Of a DNA stretch of 48,085 nucleotides, positions 47,897 to 48,085 are shown in pieces (the stretch's first letter is position 1; every line of letters begins with the position of its first letter). The stretch is from IMG/VR virus record IMGVR_UViG_3300047444_000117, positions 1 to 48,085 of that record; one strand, 5' to 3'. The position numbers and the translations under genes are program-made. The notes beneath the pieces were generated by a model. The model was not told the origin of the DNA. It ran no database searches and was given only the letters and a program-made list of their open reading frames with translations. Source of the DNA: a virus.

Positions 47897-48011
47897 CATT
47901 GATTAACTCATTGTTGGTCTACATTGAATTACTCATTGGTTATTACATTGAGAGTTACCCTTGGTCTAACCTTGGTACCTACATTGGTAGTACCCATTGG
48001 ATAATACATTG
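47897..48011. repeat. Phased array of ten CATTG/CCTTG motifs
   Basis: CATTG or CCTTG begins at 47897, 47909, 47922, 47934, 47946, 47959, 47970, 47982, 47995 and 48007, a mean spacing near 12.2 bases. Flanks alternate TACATTG and CTCATTG/ACCCTTG types, so the larger unit is about 24-25 bases. The last 74 bases (48012-48085) are AT-rich with no evident motif. It is not coding, since the period is not a multiple of three. Terminase binding site or origin iterons are the main options. Confidence 0.75.
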
Positions 48012-48085
48012 GTCTGAGACCTAATATTCTTATTTCTCAAACGTGTTCTTATTCTGGAAATTAAGTTTTATATTTCTAAGAAAAT

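Noticed and set aside
47897-48011. The CATTG array as a CRISPR array
   Set aside because: The period is about 12 bases, with no long repeats, no unique spacers and no Cas genes.

Overview
The window reads as an essentially complete tailed-phage genome of a Gram-negative, probably proteobacterial, host. An inner-membrane plus outer-membrane spanin pair implies an outer membrane. Sigma70-type promoters, AGGAG ribosome sites and Fur-box-like operators fit a proteobacterium. Gene density is very high, with many ATGA, GTGA and TAATG overlaps. The integrase lies in the middle, and HNH and terminase genes sit at opposite ends of the window. I therefore take the ends as (near) the packaging junction rather than prophage-host junctions. 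I cannot name the host or phage species.

Layout. (1) 1-527: Fur-box-like sites, folded repeats and a class II tRNA with a Cys (GCA) anticodon. (2) 528-21450, rightward: an HK97/lambda-type siphovirus morphogenesis block. Its order is small and large terminase, prohead protease, major capsid, a small AT-hook protein, portal, connectors, tail tube, tail chaperones with a -1 frameshift site, tape measure, M, an S74 fibre, L, K, I, J and distal fibre proteins. (3) 21490-25508: lysis genes (holin, Rz, Rz1, SAR-type endolysin) split by a HExxH protein, a tyrosine integrase and a leftward ribbon-helix-helix operon. (4) 45384 down to 25540, leftward: small early genes, then a T7-like replication set (primase, helicase, ligase, PolA, SSB-like protein, gp6-like exonuclease, endonuclease VII). 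Nucleotide-pool hydrolases, a methylase-like protein and a T7-type single-subunit RNA polymerase follow, and a lipoprotein ends the series. (5) 45385-46007: a gene-free early control region with divergent sigma70 promoters. (6) 46008-48085, rightward: an integrase-like protein without catalytic residues, then AT-rich DNA with two HNH genes and a phased repeat array.

Working model (inference). Host polymerase starts at the control region and makes the leftward transcript. The phage RNA polymerase is the last replication-module gene on that strand and would then drive late expression. The integrase makes lysogeny plausible, but no CI-type repressor is visible. Candidate switch proteins are the RHH protein and the inactive integrase-like protein. 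All four of the best promoters carry the same CAAAA-N3-TTGACR element. Five related HNH-AP2 endonucleases sit between conserved genes and look like free-standing homing endonucleases.

The best leads are: the phased CATTG array next to the packaging HNH and terminase genes; the shared early-promoter element; the inactive integrase-like protein at the early control region; the class II Cys tRNA; the Fur-like boxes; the RHH plus 26-residue membrane peptide operon; and the C-terminal DPLASL tag shared by two early proteins.
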